Shown: positions 31,710 through 43,199 of the stretch, one piece after another
Position numbering within the stretch: the stretch's first letter is position 1
Layout: every line of letters begins with the position of its first letter
Notes under the pieces: generated by a model
Told to the model about the DNA's origin: nothing
The model's input: only the letters and a program-made list of their open reading frames with translations
Database searches by the model: none
Program-made: the position numbers and the translations under genes
NCBI GenBank assembly: GCA_012845835.1
Contig: JABAKD010000024.1
Coordinates: 7,033,103-7,097,102 of the forward strand
Direction of reading: 5' to 3'
Origin: Undaria pinnatifida
Taxonomy: Eukaryota; Sar; Phaeophyceae; Laminariales; Alariaceae
DNA length: 64,000 nt

Positions 31710-33150
31710 AAAAGGTTATTTTAGGCTTGGTTTATTGAACCACAATCGAGAGTTATTTCTGTTTTTTTTTACACGGATTAATCCTACTGCACTCTTCTTG
31801 ATCGTCCATATTTTTATCAGCGATTTTCGTTACGATTACTGCGGTTCAATGCCGCTAGCGACAGCGTTGGGTATCAATTCGGGTTTTTGGAGCAAAGGCA
31901 GTATTGTTTTGAAATTGAAATTGGATATTTATTTGAGGCATGTACCTTATTTGAATAGGCAAGGTTCCGTATGCTGCGTTTTGGTTGAACGTTATCAAGA
32001 AAGACGTGCACAAAGGCAGGGGGAATGTTGATTTATGCCTGCGCACAAGTCTGATGTATGATGTGTATGACTGCATAGAATCTACGGAGATGGTAGGAAT
32101 AGAACTATTGATATGATTGGCTGGCTCAATCTTCGATATGTTCGAGTTGAGCCCCCTTTTGTGCAGTGTACTGGTACTACTACTGCTGTCACTTAGTTCT
32201 CTACTATTTTGTTACCTTCGGGTGTGCATGTTCAGAGTGGCCTCCGGGACTCCGGTACTTTACTATACATTCTATGTTGTTGCTGTTAAGATACGGCCTC
32301 GATAGGGCTGTAATTATCCGAATTTGTGATCATTTGGATGGGTTTCGAATGATAAGGTTGGCGTTATATATTCGGGAAAGTTCGCCTCGCCATCGTACCT
32401 TTTCTGTAGTTGGTTTGCCGTAGAGCCTTTCCTGACCCCCCCGCCACACCGGCGGCATGCGGCAGGTTCTAGAGCCTTTTCTATCCCCCCCGCCACACCG
32501 TCGGCATGAGACAGGTTTTTGATGGGTGACTATCGCCTTGTTGTAGGGTCAGAGTTTCTTCCTACTGCTTTTTTTCTCGTGTTCCTGGCTTCATATCCAG
32601 ACGGCTAGAGGTATGGGAGTGGGTTTTGAGGAGCCGCATCTTCGACTCATGGTCTAGTTCGTAGAACCGGAGTTTCCCCGAATCTCCCATATTTCTGCAT
32701 AATATGCGACTCATCAAGGTGGGCTAGTGTTAAGATAAGGCCTCGATAGGCCTGTATTTATCCTTATTTGTGATAATTTGGATGGGTTTCGTATGATAAG
32801 GTTGGCGTTTTATATTTGGGAAAGTTAGGAAGTAGATCGGAGACACGTGCCTCCGATCTCAGAAGCTATCCCGGACTCTGGTGGAAACAAATAAAGCTAC
32901 ATCTCTACGAAGGAAACGAAAGTGAGTACTTTCCGAGGACCTGCTCAATTGGCAGACCTGCAGGGGGCACTCTGTGTTCCCCACCTATAACTTCACATTA
33001 TCTTCTCCTCCGCCTGATGGTCCCTCGTCGGGTACCGAGATCAATCTCCCCGTGAGCCATCCTACTCCGGGCATATAGCTTGTCGATTTGATTTGACATC
33101 ATGATGGAATACATAATACACTCTTTGGGTTATTAAACCTTAATTAATGC
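31710..33150. other. Non-coding region with short duplications
   Basis: A ~98 bp segment starting GTTAAGATACGGCCTCGATA (32,286-32,382) returns at 32,730-32,827 (GTTAAGATAAGGCCTCGATA). Between them, 32,422-32,520 has two ~50 bp units with CCCCCCCGCCACACCG..GGCATG..ACAGGTT. No gene is supported, although frames such as 31,669-32,031 are open. Confidence 0.6.
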
Positions 33151-33169
33151 ATGTGGGCTCCTTGGGTAT

Positions 33170-33500
33170 TGAAACAAAGGTATACGCGTACCCCGGGTAT
33201 TGTTTGTGCCACAGTCTTGCAAAAATCACAGAAGTTCCGGGTTAGGGTATGGGGATCTTTCAGAACTCACAGGAATTCCGGGTACGGTACGGAAGTGCTA
33301 CAGAACTCACAGAAGTTCCGGGTATTGGGGCACAGGCGTACAGAACTCACATACGTTATGAAAATGATATACCCGTACCCCGAGTATTTGTGGCACTTGC
33401 GTACAGAACTTCCAGAAGCTCCGGGTACGGGTATGAATGTCACACAGAACTTCCAGAAGTTCCGGGTACAGGTATGAATGTCCTACATAACTCACAGAAG
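33170..33500 (+). repeat. Minisatellite, ~40 bp units, second block
   Basis: Repeats of CAGAACTTCCAGAAGTTCC plus GGGTACGGGTATGAATGTC, the same family as 15,840-16,195. An inverted family-1 start (33,566-33,600) follows directly. Confidence 0.9.
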
Positions 33501-33565
33501 GTATGTGTAGGGTAGTACCCAGGGTAAATACCCCCGGTATGGATTGTGGTACCCTACAGAACCCA

Positions 33566-33975
33566 GCCTTGAAATCTTCGATCTCACAGTTGGAGGAGTG
33601 TTTATTTTTATGTTGTAAAAAATATATGTAAATAAATATAATGAGGACACACAACTCGTAATACGCGCGATCGGTTGTGTGTTACTATCAAAAACAAAAA
33701 TACACTCCAGCTGTGAGATCGAAGATTTCGTCGAAACTCATCTTTGCAAGCTGTGTGTGATACTCCGATCGCGCGTATTACGAGTTGTGTGTCCTCATTA
33801 AGGATATAGGTCGGCGACTCCCCTTACAACTACAGTGTAGCTATCAGGGTCAACAGGGTGATTTTAGTCAGTCTGTGCGCGGAAACTATAAGACCCGTTT
33901 CTGAGGGGGACAAAATCTGACAGCTGCGGAGGGAAATGTATTATTTTATCAAGTGAATCCTGTAAGTCGAATAAC
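33566..33975. repeat. Family-1 repeat, inverted end plus forward copy
   Basis: 33,566-33,600 is an inverted start (ATCTTCGATCTCACAG). 33,700-33,975 is a forward copy running through ACACTCCAGCTGTGAGATCG, GCGCGTATTACG, AAGGATATAGGTCGGCGACT, CAGGGTCAACAGGGTGAT, TGCGCGGAAACTATAA and GACAAAATCTGACAGCT to AATCCTGTAAGTCGAATAACC. This is one of the best full-length guides to the family. Confidence 0.87.
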
Positions 33976-35120
33976 CGGTGCGGGGGGGGGGCGGAGTCTT
34001 GAAGGACGTGAGGGCCTGGTTTTGATCAAAAGCGAGCGGGGTTGGAGGGAGGGGGGGGGGGGGGGGGGGGGGGCGGGCAATTTGTGCATGTAAGCTATGA
34101 ATCATTTTAAGGGGGTAAATCGTAAATATGACGGTTTTGGAGAAGATAAAAAAAAAGAAAAAAAGCACCAGTTAATCATGGGGGGGGGGTGTTCGGGCGG
34201 GGTTGGGGCGTGTGGGGCAGCTCAATGTGTGCGTGGAAACTATATATTATTTTGAGGGGATGAATGTGACGGTTTTGGAAATAATGCATCAGTTTATCAT
34301 GTATATCGTGGGGTAAGTCGTACAATCAGTGAGTAGAGAGAGGGTGGAGTGTTCGAGGGGGTGGGGTTGGGATGGGTTGGGGGGGGGGGCGGGGGAGGTG
34401 CGGGGTGGGTGCGGGGGGGTGGGGGGGGGGGGGGGGGGCGGGGGGCGGGGGGCGGTATACGTGTGGTGCTAGGTCTAGGCGTGGTGCGGGTGATGGGGAA
34501 AAAGGAGGCATTCGGGGCGGGGGGGGGGGGGGGGAAAGCAGCGGCATGAATGGCTCTCGAAAGATAATGACGTGATAACCTGTGGGTGAAGTGTTTATTA
34601 ATCTGGCGGATTTCGATATTAGGTGGGGCGTTTGAGCAAGGGAGAGCGAGAAGGGGGGGGGGGGGGGGGATTTTTTAGGAGGTTTAGGTCACAAATAATA
34701 TTCAAATACACTTCGATTGTGAGATCAAAGATATGTAGGGGCTTGTTATACGCGTGGTGCTAGGTCTAGGCGATCGTGCCGGTGGTTGGAAAAGAGGGGG
34801 CGTTGGAGGGGGGGGGTTTGGGGGGGGGGTGGGGGGAAAAAAATGAAAACTACGTCATGGACGGTCAGAAAGATAATGACGTGATATCAACTGCGTATAG
34901 GTGTTATTACTCTGGCCGATTTCGATTGTGAGTGGGGCGTTTGGACAAACTGGGCAGAAGGGGGGGGGATCGGGGGACGGGGGGGGGGGGGGGAGGGTTG
35001 GGGTTTTTTATGAACAAGAGGGGTCAGGGGAGGGGGAGGGGAGGGGGGGGGCGGGGTGCGGGACATTTTAATATGTGCTTGGAAACTATAAATCCTCATA
35101 AAGGGGACAAACCTGACGAT
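33976..35120 (+). repeat. G-tract array of family 1
   Basis: Runs of 8 to more than 20 G (near 34,050-34,074, 34,380-34,450, 34,519-34,535, 34,655-34,670, 34,976-34,993) alternate with recurring segments. These are TATACGCGTGGTGCTAGGTC, GATAATGACGTGATATCAAC, TGGCGGATTTCGAT..TAGGTGGGGCGTTTGA and TGTGCGYGGAAACTATA. Open frames here are poly-Gly/Pro artefacts. The G runs could form quadruplexes. Confidence 0.85.
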
Positions 35121-35429
35121 TGAAGCAATAAGACATCCCTTTATATCATCTGCCTTGTAATGTTTACTATTCTAGAAGGTTTGATGTTAGATGCAGCATG
35201 CAACCCAGTGTTTAAGTGTAATAAATAACGTGTTGAATCTTCATAATTTGTTGTTGTATGATACATGGATGGGAATCTAGAATATTTTATAGAACATTTG
35301 TAGTTACCATTATTTTCTGACATCGCTAATTATACGAAAGAGATATGTATTGCCAAATACAACATACGAGGTGATGTATGTGGCCATGTACTGTCTCCGC
35401 CATTGAGCATTAGAGGGAGAGATGCGAAT

Positions 35430-35535
35430 CGTCAGTTTTGAAGGAACGCTTGGTATACATGCGCTCAATTACGTTACCTCGTTAGTCATACTTGGTATAC
35501 ACGCGCTCAATTACGTTACCTCGTTAGTCATACTT
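35430..35535 (+). repeat. Two tandem ~41 bp units
   Basis: TTGGTATACATGCGCTCAAT TACGTTACCTCGTTAGTCATAC is followed at once by the same unit with one change (ACACGCG for ACATGCG). Confidence 0.9.
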
Positions 35536-35639
35536 CGCTTGGCATAGGTTGGGAGGCGAGGTTGGGAGGCGATCATGCAGACGGTATGTACGAAATACCC
35601 TACGTATATATAATATATACGGAGTATTTCCCACGCTTC

Positions 35640-35920
35640 TACTCTACAGCTTCTGGACAAGCCGTCGTCACAGGTGTCGTCCCTTCTTCCCCCCGGTTTT
35701 CGCCTTCAATTTTAATGGCGCATGGGGTTCAGCAATCCCCGTGCTCGTCGATTTTTCATCGAGTGATGCTAACTCACGCTCTCGCGCTTTCCGCAAGTCA
35801 ATTTGTGCACAAGAAAAAGTGCCAACGAATTTTATACGAGTTTGCACTCGGGGGAATTCGAACTCACGAAACTGACCTATACCAGGCTCGAGGATAACCT
35901 GATACGCCACCCGGGCGACC
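35640..35920 (-). mobile_element. Possible tRNA-derived SINE
   Basis: On the minus strand the stretch starting at 35,920 looks like a degenerate tRNA head. TGGCGTATCAGG (35,909-35,898) matches the RNA polymerase III A box TRGCNNAGYNGG with one mismatch. GAGTTCGAATTCC (about 35,864-35,852) resembles a B box, at tRNA-like spacing. Stems pair poorly, so it is not a functional tRNA. The body runs towards 35,640. No clear tail or target duplication was found. It could also be a chance match. Confidence 0.45.
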
Positions 35921-36129
35921 GGCAATATATATATTTTTTTTTTCCAAAAACGTCAGATTTATCCGCTTGAAGGATTTATTTATGGTTTCCACGGACAAAT
36001 TGAGGATTTACGCCCCGCCCCGCCCCGGTCCCCCCCCCCCTCCCCCCCCCAACCCCGCTCACCATAACCAGGCTCCCACGTCTTTCAATACTCCGCCTTC
36101 CCCTCACCGGTTATTCGACTTACAGGATT

Positions 36130-36640
36130 CACTTACTTGATAAACGGATGCATTTCCCTCCACAGCTGTCAGAACTTGTCCCCCTCAGAAACGGGTTTTG
36201 ATAGTTTCCGCGCACAGACTGACTAACACCACCCTGTTGACCCTGTTAGCTACACTGTGGTGGCAAAGGGAGTCGCCGACCTTATATTATGCTGGAGTGT
36301 ATTTTAATTTTTATACTATATTGTAAAAAATGAAAATACACTCCAGCTGTGAGATGAAATATTTTGTCGGAACTCATCGTTGCAAACTATGTATGATACT
36401 CCGATCGCGCGTATTACGGTTTTTTGTGTGTCCTCATTAAGGATATAGGTCGGGGACTGCCCTTGGAACTACAGTGTAGCTATCAGGGTCAACTGGGTGA
36501 TGTTAGTCAGTCTGTGCGCGGAAACTATAAAAACTGTTTTTGAGGCGGACGAAATCTGACAGCTGCTTGCTGTGGAAGTAAATGAATCAGTTTATCAAGT
36601 GGATCCTGTAGGTCGAATAACCGGTGAAGAGAGGGCGGAG
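36130..36640. repeat. Family-1 repeats, head-to-head pair
   Basis: 36,130-36,310 is an inverted copy ending GCTGGAGTGTATTTT; 36,328-36,640 is a forward copy starting AAAATACACTCCAGC. The two face away from each other around a short AT-rich centre. Confidence 0.87.
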
Positions 36641-37160
36641 TGTTTAAGGACGAGGTGGCCTTGGTTTGATCAAGAGGGAGCGGGGGGGGCGGGGGGGGAG
36701 GGGGGGGGGGCGGGGTAGCTCAATCTGTGCGTGGAAACTATATATCCTACCCTGCAAGTCGCACAACCAGTGAGGAGAAAGCGGAGCGTTCGAGGGGTGG
36801 GGGGGGTGGGGGGAAGAAGGGGGGGGGGGGCGAATAGGTTTTTCAAAACATCAGGTCGCATAGATGTAGGGGTTTGCTATACGCGTGATGCTATGGTCCG
36901 GGTGGTGGGGAAGGAGGCGGCGTTGGGCGGGGGGGGTGGGGGGTGAAGTGCATCAGCGGCATGGATGGCTCTAGAAGGACACTGAGGTGATATCAAGTTC
37001 GTGGAAGTGTTTATTATTTTGGCAGATTTCGATGCTAGGTGGGGCGTTTGAGCAAGAGGGAGCGGGAGAAGAGGACGAAACAAAAAAGGGGGGGGGGGGG
37101 TATGGGTTTTCAAGAAATTTAGGTCACAAATAATATGAAAATACGCACTCCAGCTGTGAG
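36641..37160 (+). repeat. G-tract array and family-1 start, left of YR element 2
   Basis: G runs at 36,680-36,715, 36,795-36,832 and 37,088-37,101, with the linked segments TAGATGTAGGGGTTTGCTAT and TTTCGATGCTAGGTGGGGCG. 37,137-37,160 begins another family-1 unit (GAAAATACGCACTCCAGCTGTGAG) that is cut by insertion of element 2 and resumes at 43,372. Confidence 0.85.
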
Positions 37161-37161
37161 G

Positions 37162-37372
37162 CAGAATATTATCGAAGTATGAGAAAATATGGGTTTTGTA
37201 CGTACGTAAGAAGTTTGACCAATCAGATCAATGCGGTAATTCATAGTCGTATGAGCGATAGCATTGGGCACACCTGGCCCAGCCGTGTAGGCGACGACCT
37301 GCACGCGGAGCGCGTAGGGGATCAGAGTCAGAGCTTACAGGTCCAAGGTGTGATACAGACTAGTTTAAGTTC
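37162..37372 (+). repeat. A1 repeat of YR element 2
   Basis: 211 bp, identical by eye to A2 at 42,449-42,659. A short extra duplication of CTAGTTTAAG follows it (37,372-37,394) and is not present in element 1. Confidence 0.93.
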
Positions 37373-37410
37373 TAGTTTAAGGCTAGTTTAAGTTCGTGCA
37401 CTCCCCGACG

Positions 37411-38596
37411 ATGGAAGAGTGCAAGTCACCGGAGGCTGAAGCTCTCGTGGCTGCTGCTGTACGCGGTCCTAATCAGGCCGCCTCGGCTGCTGCTCGAGTC
37501 GAGGCTCATGCTGCTGTCGACGCTGTGCAAGCTGGGGTCGACAAACACCGTGCCGAAGCTCTGGCTGCTGTGCAAGCTGAGTCCGAAGGTCGCCGTGCCG
37601 CAGCCGCTTCGGCTGCTGCTACTGCTGCGTCTGCCACCGCGGCACCATCTTTGCTCAGCCCCAGTCCCGCTGTGTCCGAGGCTGCGGGGGTAATATAGGC
37701 TGAAGTTCTGCGCTGGCAAGGGCAGGTGTCTGGCGAGTTTGCTCGGATAGACGGAGATGTGTTCCGCCTCAAGTCGACGATGGAACAACTGCTGGCCTCC
37801 TTTAAAACCCTGCAGGATGCGGTGGCTGGTGGCGCGTCTAAAACCGAGCACGTCGAGGCCATGCTCCAGCAGTTCATAGACAACTTTGCCGATCAGCAGC
37901 CGGCCCCGCGGGACAGTGGGGACGCGAGAGAGCGCCACGTCCAAAGGTCGCAGTTAACTGACGACACTGCGCTATGGAAAAAGATGGCGTCCAGAAAACA
38001 TTGGGTGCTCCGCGGGCGCATACCTCCCAACATTGGCGACTCGGCAGCGGATATCCAGTCCTTCGTAGGCGAGGACGTCAACGTCACGACGTCAGTGGCT
38101 ACCCAGCTCCGCGCGATCAGTGACTTTGACGTTCGTGCGTACGGGCCGCGCGCGGAAGGGATGGTCGAACACTTGCTGATGGTCGCTGACCGCCTCGATT
38201 TCTTGCGCCAGGCTCTTGTGGCGGTCCTGTCTGGTGGGTTTTCCCTCGACAGCGACGGCGACCGCCATTGCCGGGAGAGGGTGGCAACGATCGATGCCGC
38301 CTTCACGACAGCGTCTGCCGACCTACGCCGGCACACCCAAGCAAAACCAAGCAACCAGCAATATTATCCTGCTCTCTGGCTCCGCGGCGCGGGTTGTCAT
38401 GAGCAAGATGGTAAACGACGATCTTCGTCTCCAACTGCAAATTCTTGCATTCGGCTCCCCTGGCCGACGCCACTTCACCTGATGCTCTTCGCGACAGTGG
38501 CAGTTCGGCGGCGCCGGCTGGTGGGTCGCGGGCGGTGCTGCGCTCAGAGCCCCGCGGTGGGTCCGGGGGTGGTAGTGGCGGCGCTGGTTCTGGATG
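37411..38596 (+). pseudogene. Gag-like gene of YR element 2 (nonsense, insertion and deletion)
   Basis: The ATG at 37,411 gives the same Ala-rich N-terminus as element 1. The frame stops at TAG 37,696-37,698, where element 1 has TCG (Ser). Beyond it the frame reopens with HWVLRGRIPPNIGDSAADIQ and HLLMVADRLDFLRQALVAV, so it lacks the frameshift of element 1. Near 38,337 there is a short AAGCAAAACCAAGCAACC insertion. At about 38,432 some 290 bp are missing, removing the Pro-rich segment, the basic stretch and the first two Cys of the finger. It cannot make functional Gag. Confidence 0.85.
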
Positions 38597-38639
38597 AGGA
38601 CACGGTCCCTTCCTGTCGGTTGGGCCAACACCTGGGGGG

Positions 38640-39039
38640 GCGGCTGCTGAGCTTGCCGTTGGTAGAGCGGTGACGGCGCCGGGGGCCAGCGGGGGAACGG
38701 GTGCCCGGCCGGCCACCCAAGGTGTAGGAGGGGGGCTGTGTGGGCGTGCGTTGGTAGCTTTGGCTGGCGATAGGCGTGCTCGCGTGGCGGTGGCTCCGGG
38801 CTCGGTCCCCTTCGGCGAGAAAGGTACGGTTTCTTGTGTGCGTGTGAGTGAGTTGCCGGCTGACTTGCTGCGGGTACAAGGGGCGTTTGATGGCGTACGT
38901 TCGGGTGCCTTGCGATTCGTTGCGGTCGACCCTTGGTTGGATGCTCGGGCGGTTGTGATGCAGGCGATGGCCGAGCAAGGCTCCGCGAGCCTCGGTCATA
39001 TCGCCTCGGTAAACTCCCCCCTCTTGAGACGGTGTCAGC
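38640..39039 (+). pseudogene. RT N-terminal remnant of YR element 2
   Basis: It matches 27,000-27,395 of element 1 (SVPFGEKGTVSCVRVSELPADLLRVQG and following) with a short insertion at VAVDP. It then breaks off at GAGACGGTGTCAGCG, joined to sequence equivalent to 28,530 of element 1. About 1.13 kb encoding RT motifs A and B is therefore absent. Confidence 0.82.
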
Positions 39040-39195
39040 GCCCTCGTCTCGTACAACTGCTTCAGCGAGGCAGGTGTCGCAGCTCGTTGGCTTCCTTATA
39101 CATGTCTCCTTTGTTGTGCGTCCGGGGCGGTTTTTCGTGAACCGTTTGTTGGCTTCGGTGGGTATGCCGCGCATATCTGCCGGATCTGATTTCGG

Positions 39196-40935
39196 TTTTC
39201 AAGGCGCAGATGTTTCCAAAAAAAAAAAAAAAAAAAAAGGGGCTGCTGCCGTCGCGCACGTCGGAATTTCCCCGCCGCGGGGGGTTCCAGTTGTCTCTAT
39301 CCCGGGTGATTGTGGGCCTGTTTCTGGCTCTGGTGACAACGCCGGGAACTACTTCTTTGTGAGGTATTACGTAGACGATGGCACTGTCGTCGAGTTGCAA
39401 TGGTGGCCGGACGGTCGCCGTTGTTTGCGCGCTGTCCAGTCGCTGGCATTGAACATTTTCGCTTGTTGGGCGAACGTGGTGTCTCTGATCTGATCTCCTG
39501 TCCGCCAGAAAAATCACTGACTGGGACACGCAACTGGAGGTGTTGGGTTGGATCATTGACACGGAGGTGCTTACGGTTACGTTGCCGTCCCATAAGCGCC
39601 TCAAGCTGCAAAATCTCCTTGCGGAATGGCCCTCGTCTCGTACATCTGCTTCAGCGAGGCAGGTGTCGCAGTTCGTTGGCTTCCTTATACATGTCTCCTT
39701 TGCTGTGCGTCCGGGGCGGTTTTTCGTGAACCGTTTGTTGGCTTCGGTGGGTATGCCGCGCATATCTGCCGGATCTGATTTCGGTTTTCAAGGCGCAGAT
39801 GTTTCCCAAAAAGGGGCTGCTGCCGTCGCGCACGTCGGAATTTCCCCGCTGCGGGGGGTTCCAGTTGTATCTATCCCGGGTGATTGTGGGCCTGTTTCTG
39901 GCTCTGGTGACAACGCCGGGAACTACTTCTTTGTGAGGTATTACGTAGACGATGGCATTGTCGTCGAGTTGCAATGGTGGCCGGACGGTCGCCGTTGTTT
40001 GCGCGCTGTCCAGTCGCTGGCATTGAACATTTTCGCTTGTTGGGCGAACGTGGTGTCTCTGATCTGATCTCCTGTCCGCCAGAAAAAATCACTGACTGGG
40101 ACACGCAACTGGAGGTGTTGGGTTGGATCATTGACACGGAGGTGCTTACGGTTACGTTGCCGTCCCATAAGCGCCTCAAGCTGCAAAATCTCCTTGCAGA
40201 ATGGCCCTCGTCTCGTACATCTGCTTCAGCGAGGCAGGTGTCGCAGTTCGTTGGCTTCCTTATACATGTCTCCTTTGTTTTGCGTCCGGGGCGGTTTTTC
40301 GTGAACCGTTTGTTGGCTTCGGTGGGTATGCCGCGCATATCTGCCGGATCTGATTTCGGTTTTCAAGGCGCAGATGTTTCCCAAAAAGGGGCTGCTGCCG
40401 TCGCGCACGTCCGAATTTCCCCGCCGCGGGGGGTTCCAGTTGTCTCTATCCCGGGTGATTGTGGACCTGTTTCTGGCCCTGGTGGCAACGCCGGGAACTA
40501 CTTCTTTGTGAGGTATTACGTAGACGATGGCATTGTCGTCGAGTTGCAATGGTGGCCGGACGGTCGCCGTTGTTTGCGCGCTGTCCAGTCGCTGGCATCG
40601 GACCATTTTCGCTTGTTGGGCGAACGTGGTGTCTCTGATCCGCCCCTCCTGTCCACCAGAAAAATCACTGACTGGGACACGCAACTGGAGGCGTTGGGTT
40701 GGATCATTGGCGCGGAGGCGCTTACGGTTACGTTGCCGTTCCATAAGCGCCTCAAGCTGCAAATCTCCTTGCGGAGTGGCCCTCGCCTCGTACAACTGCT
40801 TCAGCGAAGCAGGTGTCGCAGCTCGTTGGCTTCCTTATACATGTCTCCTTTGCTGTGCGTCCGGGGCGGTTTTTCGTGAACCGTTTGTTGGCTTCGGTGG
40901 GTATGCCGCGCATATCTGCCGGATCTGATTTGGTT
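39196..40935 (+). repeat. Tandem triplication of the RT YVDD-thumb segment
   Basis: The segment from TTTTCAAGGCGCAGATGTTT to ATCTGCCGGATCTGATTTCGG (equivalent to 28,110-28,690 of element 1) is present three times, starting at 39,196, 39,785 and 40,360, with unit length about 575-589 bp. Each copy encodes ISPPRGVPVVSIPGDCGP, the catalytic YYVDDG and the thumb. The first unit has a run of about 19 A at 39,219-39,238 where the others have five. A two-base difference (CTGATCTGATCTCC) shifts the frame in the first two units. The copies differ by only a few bases, so they arose recently. Confidence 0.93.
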
Positions 40936-41545
40936 GTCGTACGGCCAACCTCGGGCAGCGCCTCGTCTTGGGACCCGAGTTTCAAGGGAACCTCGAGTTT
41001 TGGCGATGGTTTATTGAGGAGGGATTGGACGCGCGCGGAAGAACCTTGTCGGCTCCGATGTATCATTTGCTTGAGCGCCCCTCCCAACGTACTCCGTTTT
41101 CGGGTGCATCCAAAACCGGTGTCGGGGGTTTCTGCCTTGAAACTGGGGTGTACTGGAGATACGATATTGACGCCGGGGAACGATCTCGATTTTGCGGGTC
41201 GAGCAAGTCAGTTGCAGGCGAGACCGATATATCGATTAACGTCCTCGAACTGCTAGGTATGGTCGTCTCCCCTTGGGTCGTCGTATCTCCGTGCGCCGAG
41301 CGCCCGGCCGCGTTGGGGAACTGTGTGTTGTGGCGTGGCGACAACGAAGCAGCCGTAGAGTGGGTGCGGCGTTGTCGAGGCGGGAAGGAGCCGAGATCGG
41401 GCGCGTTGATGCGCTTCCTTGGTGTGCTCAAATTGTCCTCTGGTTGGCACTTCGACGCGAAACACGTAGGGGGTATTTTTAACGTTGCCGCGGACGGTAT
41501 CTCACGCTGGAATCGCGCTTCCGTCCTCGTTAATATGCGTGCGGT
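40936..41545 (+). pseudogene. RNase H of YR element 2
   Basis: The frame encodes PFSGASKTGVGGFC, INVLELLGMVVSPWV, LWRGDNEAAVEWVRR and HVGGIFNVAADGISR. In the first motif the catalytic Asp of element 1 (SDAS) is Gly here (SGAS), so the active site is damaged. It fuses to YR sequence at about 41,545 by a ~440 bp deletion. Confidence 0.87.
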
Positions 41546-42214
41546 CCGTGGGATATGCTGCTCGCGGGCGAGAAGCTGATCCCCACGTGGCGTGCCGGGG
41601 GTCGTGTTTTGTGGCCGGCCCTGTGCGCTTCGTTCTGTCTCTTGACTCGCGCGTCAGAAATGTTCGCGGAAACCCGGTTACGAGTTCACGAGACTTATTG
41701 TTTGTGGCGTGCTGATGTTGCATTCTTTTGCGGAAATATTCAGCTTACTGTTGCGCAGTGGTCAACCGCGGATCATGTCAAGGTTCGATTCCGCGGGCCG
41801 CAGGGTGACCAACCGCGGAAAGGGGCGGTTGTCACGCATGTGCGAAAGGGTCCGTCGAAGCGCGTGGGGGAAGGTGGCGGCGCCGTCGATCTAATGATCG
41901 AATTGATGTCTTGTTACTTGTTTCTTCCCTCTTCGGCCCCCTTGGTTGCGTGTGTCGTTGGTAATGGCAGATGGTCCATGTGGACACAACATCAAGCGAC
42001 GGTAGCTTCGCGGAAAGTGGTTGCGTTGGCGGGTGTGCGTGCGGAGGAGTACGCCGTGCACTCCCTGAGGATTGGAGGCGCAACGCACTTGTCGGCAGGG
42101 GGTGCAACACCGGCGGTGTTGCAGCGTGAGGGCCGATGGGCTCTGACTAGTTGGGCAAACGCGGAATTACAAAGAAGTGTGTTATCCCGTGTGCACTCTG
42201 CGACTCGAGGGTAG
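41546..42214 (+). pseudogene. Truncated tyrosine recombinase of YR element 2
   Basis: It retains CLLTRASEMF and VHSLRIGGATHLS (Arg, His, Arg) but lacks the N-terminal core-binding domain. It jumps after GRWA to downstream non-coding sequence, so the segment with the nucleophilic Tyr (AYKTYV in element 1) is deleted (~150 bp). The product cannot catalyse recombination. Confidence 0.9.
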
Positions 42215-42276
42215 GGGGTGGCGGGGGGGGTGGGACTACATTCGTAATACGGGTCAACTACCAGTTTGTGTTGGAG

Positions 42277-42448
42277 GCTGGCGTTGAGAGTTCGATGTCG
42301 CCAGTTGGGTTGGGAGTTGACTCGTGTATACGGATGTTAGCGTGGGGTTGCCGGCGGGGCAGCCCCGGGGTATTCCCATCTCCAACCCCCCTCTCCGGGC
42401 GGGGGGTTGCGCATTAATATAATACAACTTCGAAAGCAAAGTGCAAAG
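42277..42448 (+). repeat. B1 repeat of YR element 2
   Basis: 172 bp; differs from B2 by a single T/C near the start. It joins A2 as GTGCAAAG/CAGAATATT. Confidence 0.92.
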
Positions 42449-42659
42449 CAGAATATTATCGAAGTATGAGAAAATATGGGTTTTGTACGTACGTAAGAAG
42501 TTTGACCAATCAGATCAATGCGGTAATTCATAGTCGTATGAGCGATAGCATTGGGCACACCTGGCCCAGCCGTGTAGGCGACGACCTGCACGCGGAGCGC
42601 GTAGGGGATCAGAGTCAGAGCTTACAGGTCCAAGGTGTGATACAGACTAGTTTAAGTTC
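42449..42659 (+). repeat. A2 repeat of YR element 2
   Basis: 211 bp, identical by eye to A1. The 540 bp spacer that follows (42,660-43,199) corresponds to 30,974-31,504 of element 1 and is non-coding. Confidence 0.92.
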
Positions 42660-43199
42660 CCACCCACCCGCCCGTGCTTTTGAGGGAGTCAGTGGAGGGG
42701 GAGTTAATCGGTCGCAGTAACGTTGCGCGTGTTTGTTACTGTTTTGGCAAACGTACCCGTTTTCGCTGAAGATGCGACGGGGTTTCGTAGATTGCGCAGG
42801 TTTGCGGTGGGTGCTAGCCGCATCAGTGTTATAGCGTGGTGCAAGGGGTGTTCGTTGTTGTGTTTTTTTTTCAGCATGTGTAATATCTGAGTATCCCTCC
42901 GTGCGGTGGGGGTACGTATGACTGTGTTACGCAGATATTATGTTGATAGTTAACAGCGAACGTTGTGGCAGTGCATCGGCTCGGATTTAGCGCGCAATCT
43001 GAAAGTGTGGGAGAGGGGAATTATCCGTATATTGGCAAGTAAGTGCATTTGTTTAATGTGCATGGTGTGTGCAGGCGTGCAATTTTATAGCATATTTATT
43101 ACACGCGTGTGTACGTTTTTTTTTATATGCTGCACGTTATAGGCGGTTGCCCCGTATGTCTTCTTCGAGTTGCCAACGATTGTTCGTCGTTGGTTGTTG

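Larger units (their letters stand above)
35121..36128. other. Mostly non-coding region around the SINE candidate
   Basis: 35,121-35,430 shows no feature beyond a segment (TTTACTATTCTAGAAGGTTTGATG) also found at 44,040 and 44,320, so it belongs to family-1 debris. 36,000-36,060 is C-rich. Confidence 0.5.

Noticed and set aside
34326..34575. Open frames encoding poly-Pro or poly-Gly proteins on both strands
   Set aside because: They are translations of G/C runs in the family-1 array. They have no start context or domain, and every frame is open because the runs contain no stops.
38323..39174. 283-residue minus-strand frame in YR element 2
   Set aside because: It is an antisense shadow of degraded gag/RT, with Arg/Pro/His-rich composition and no domain.
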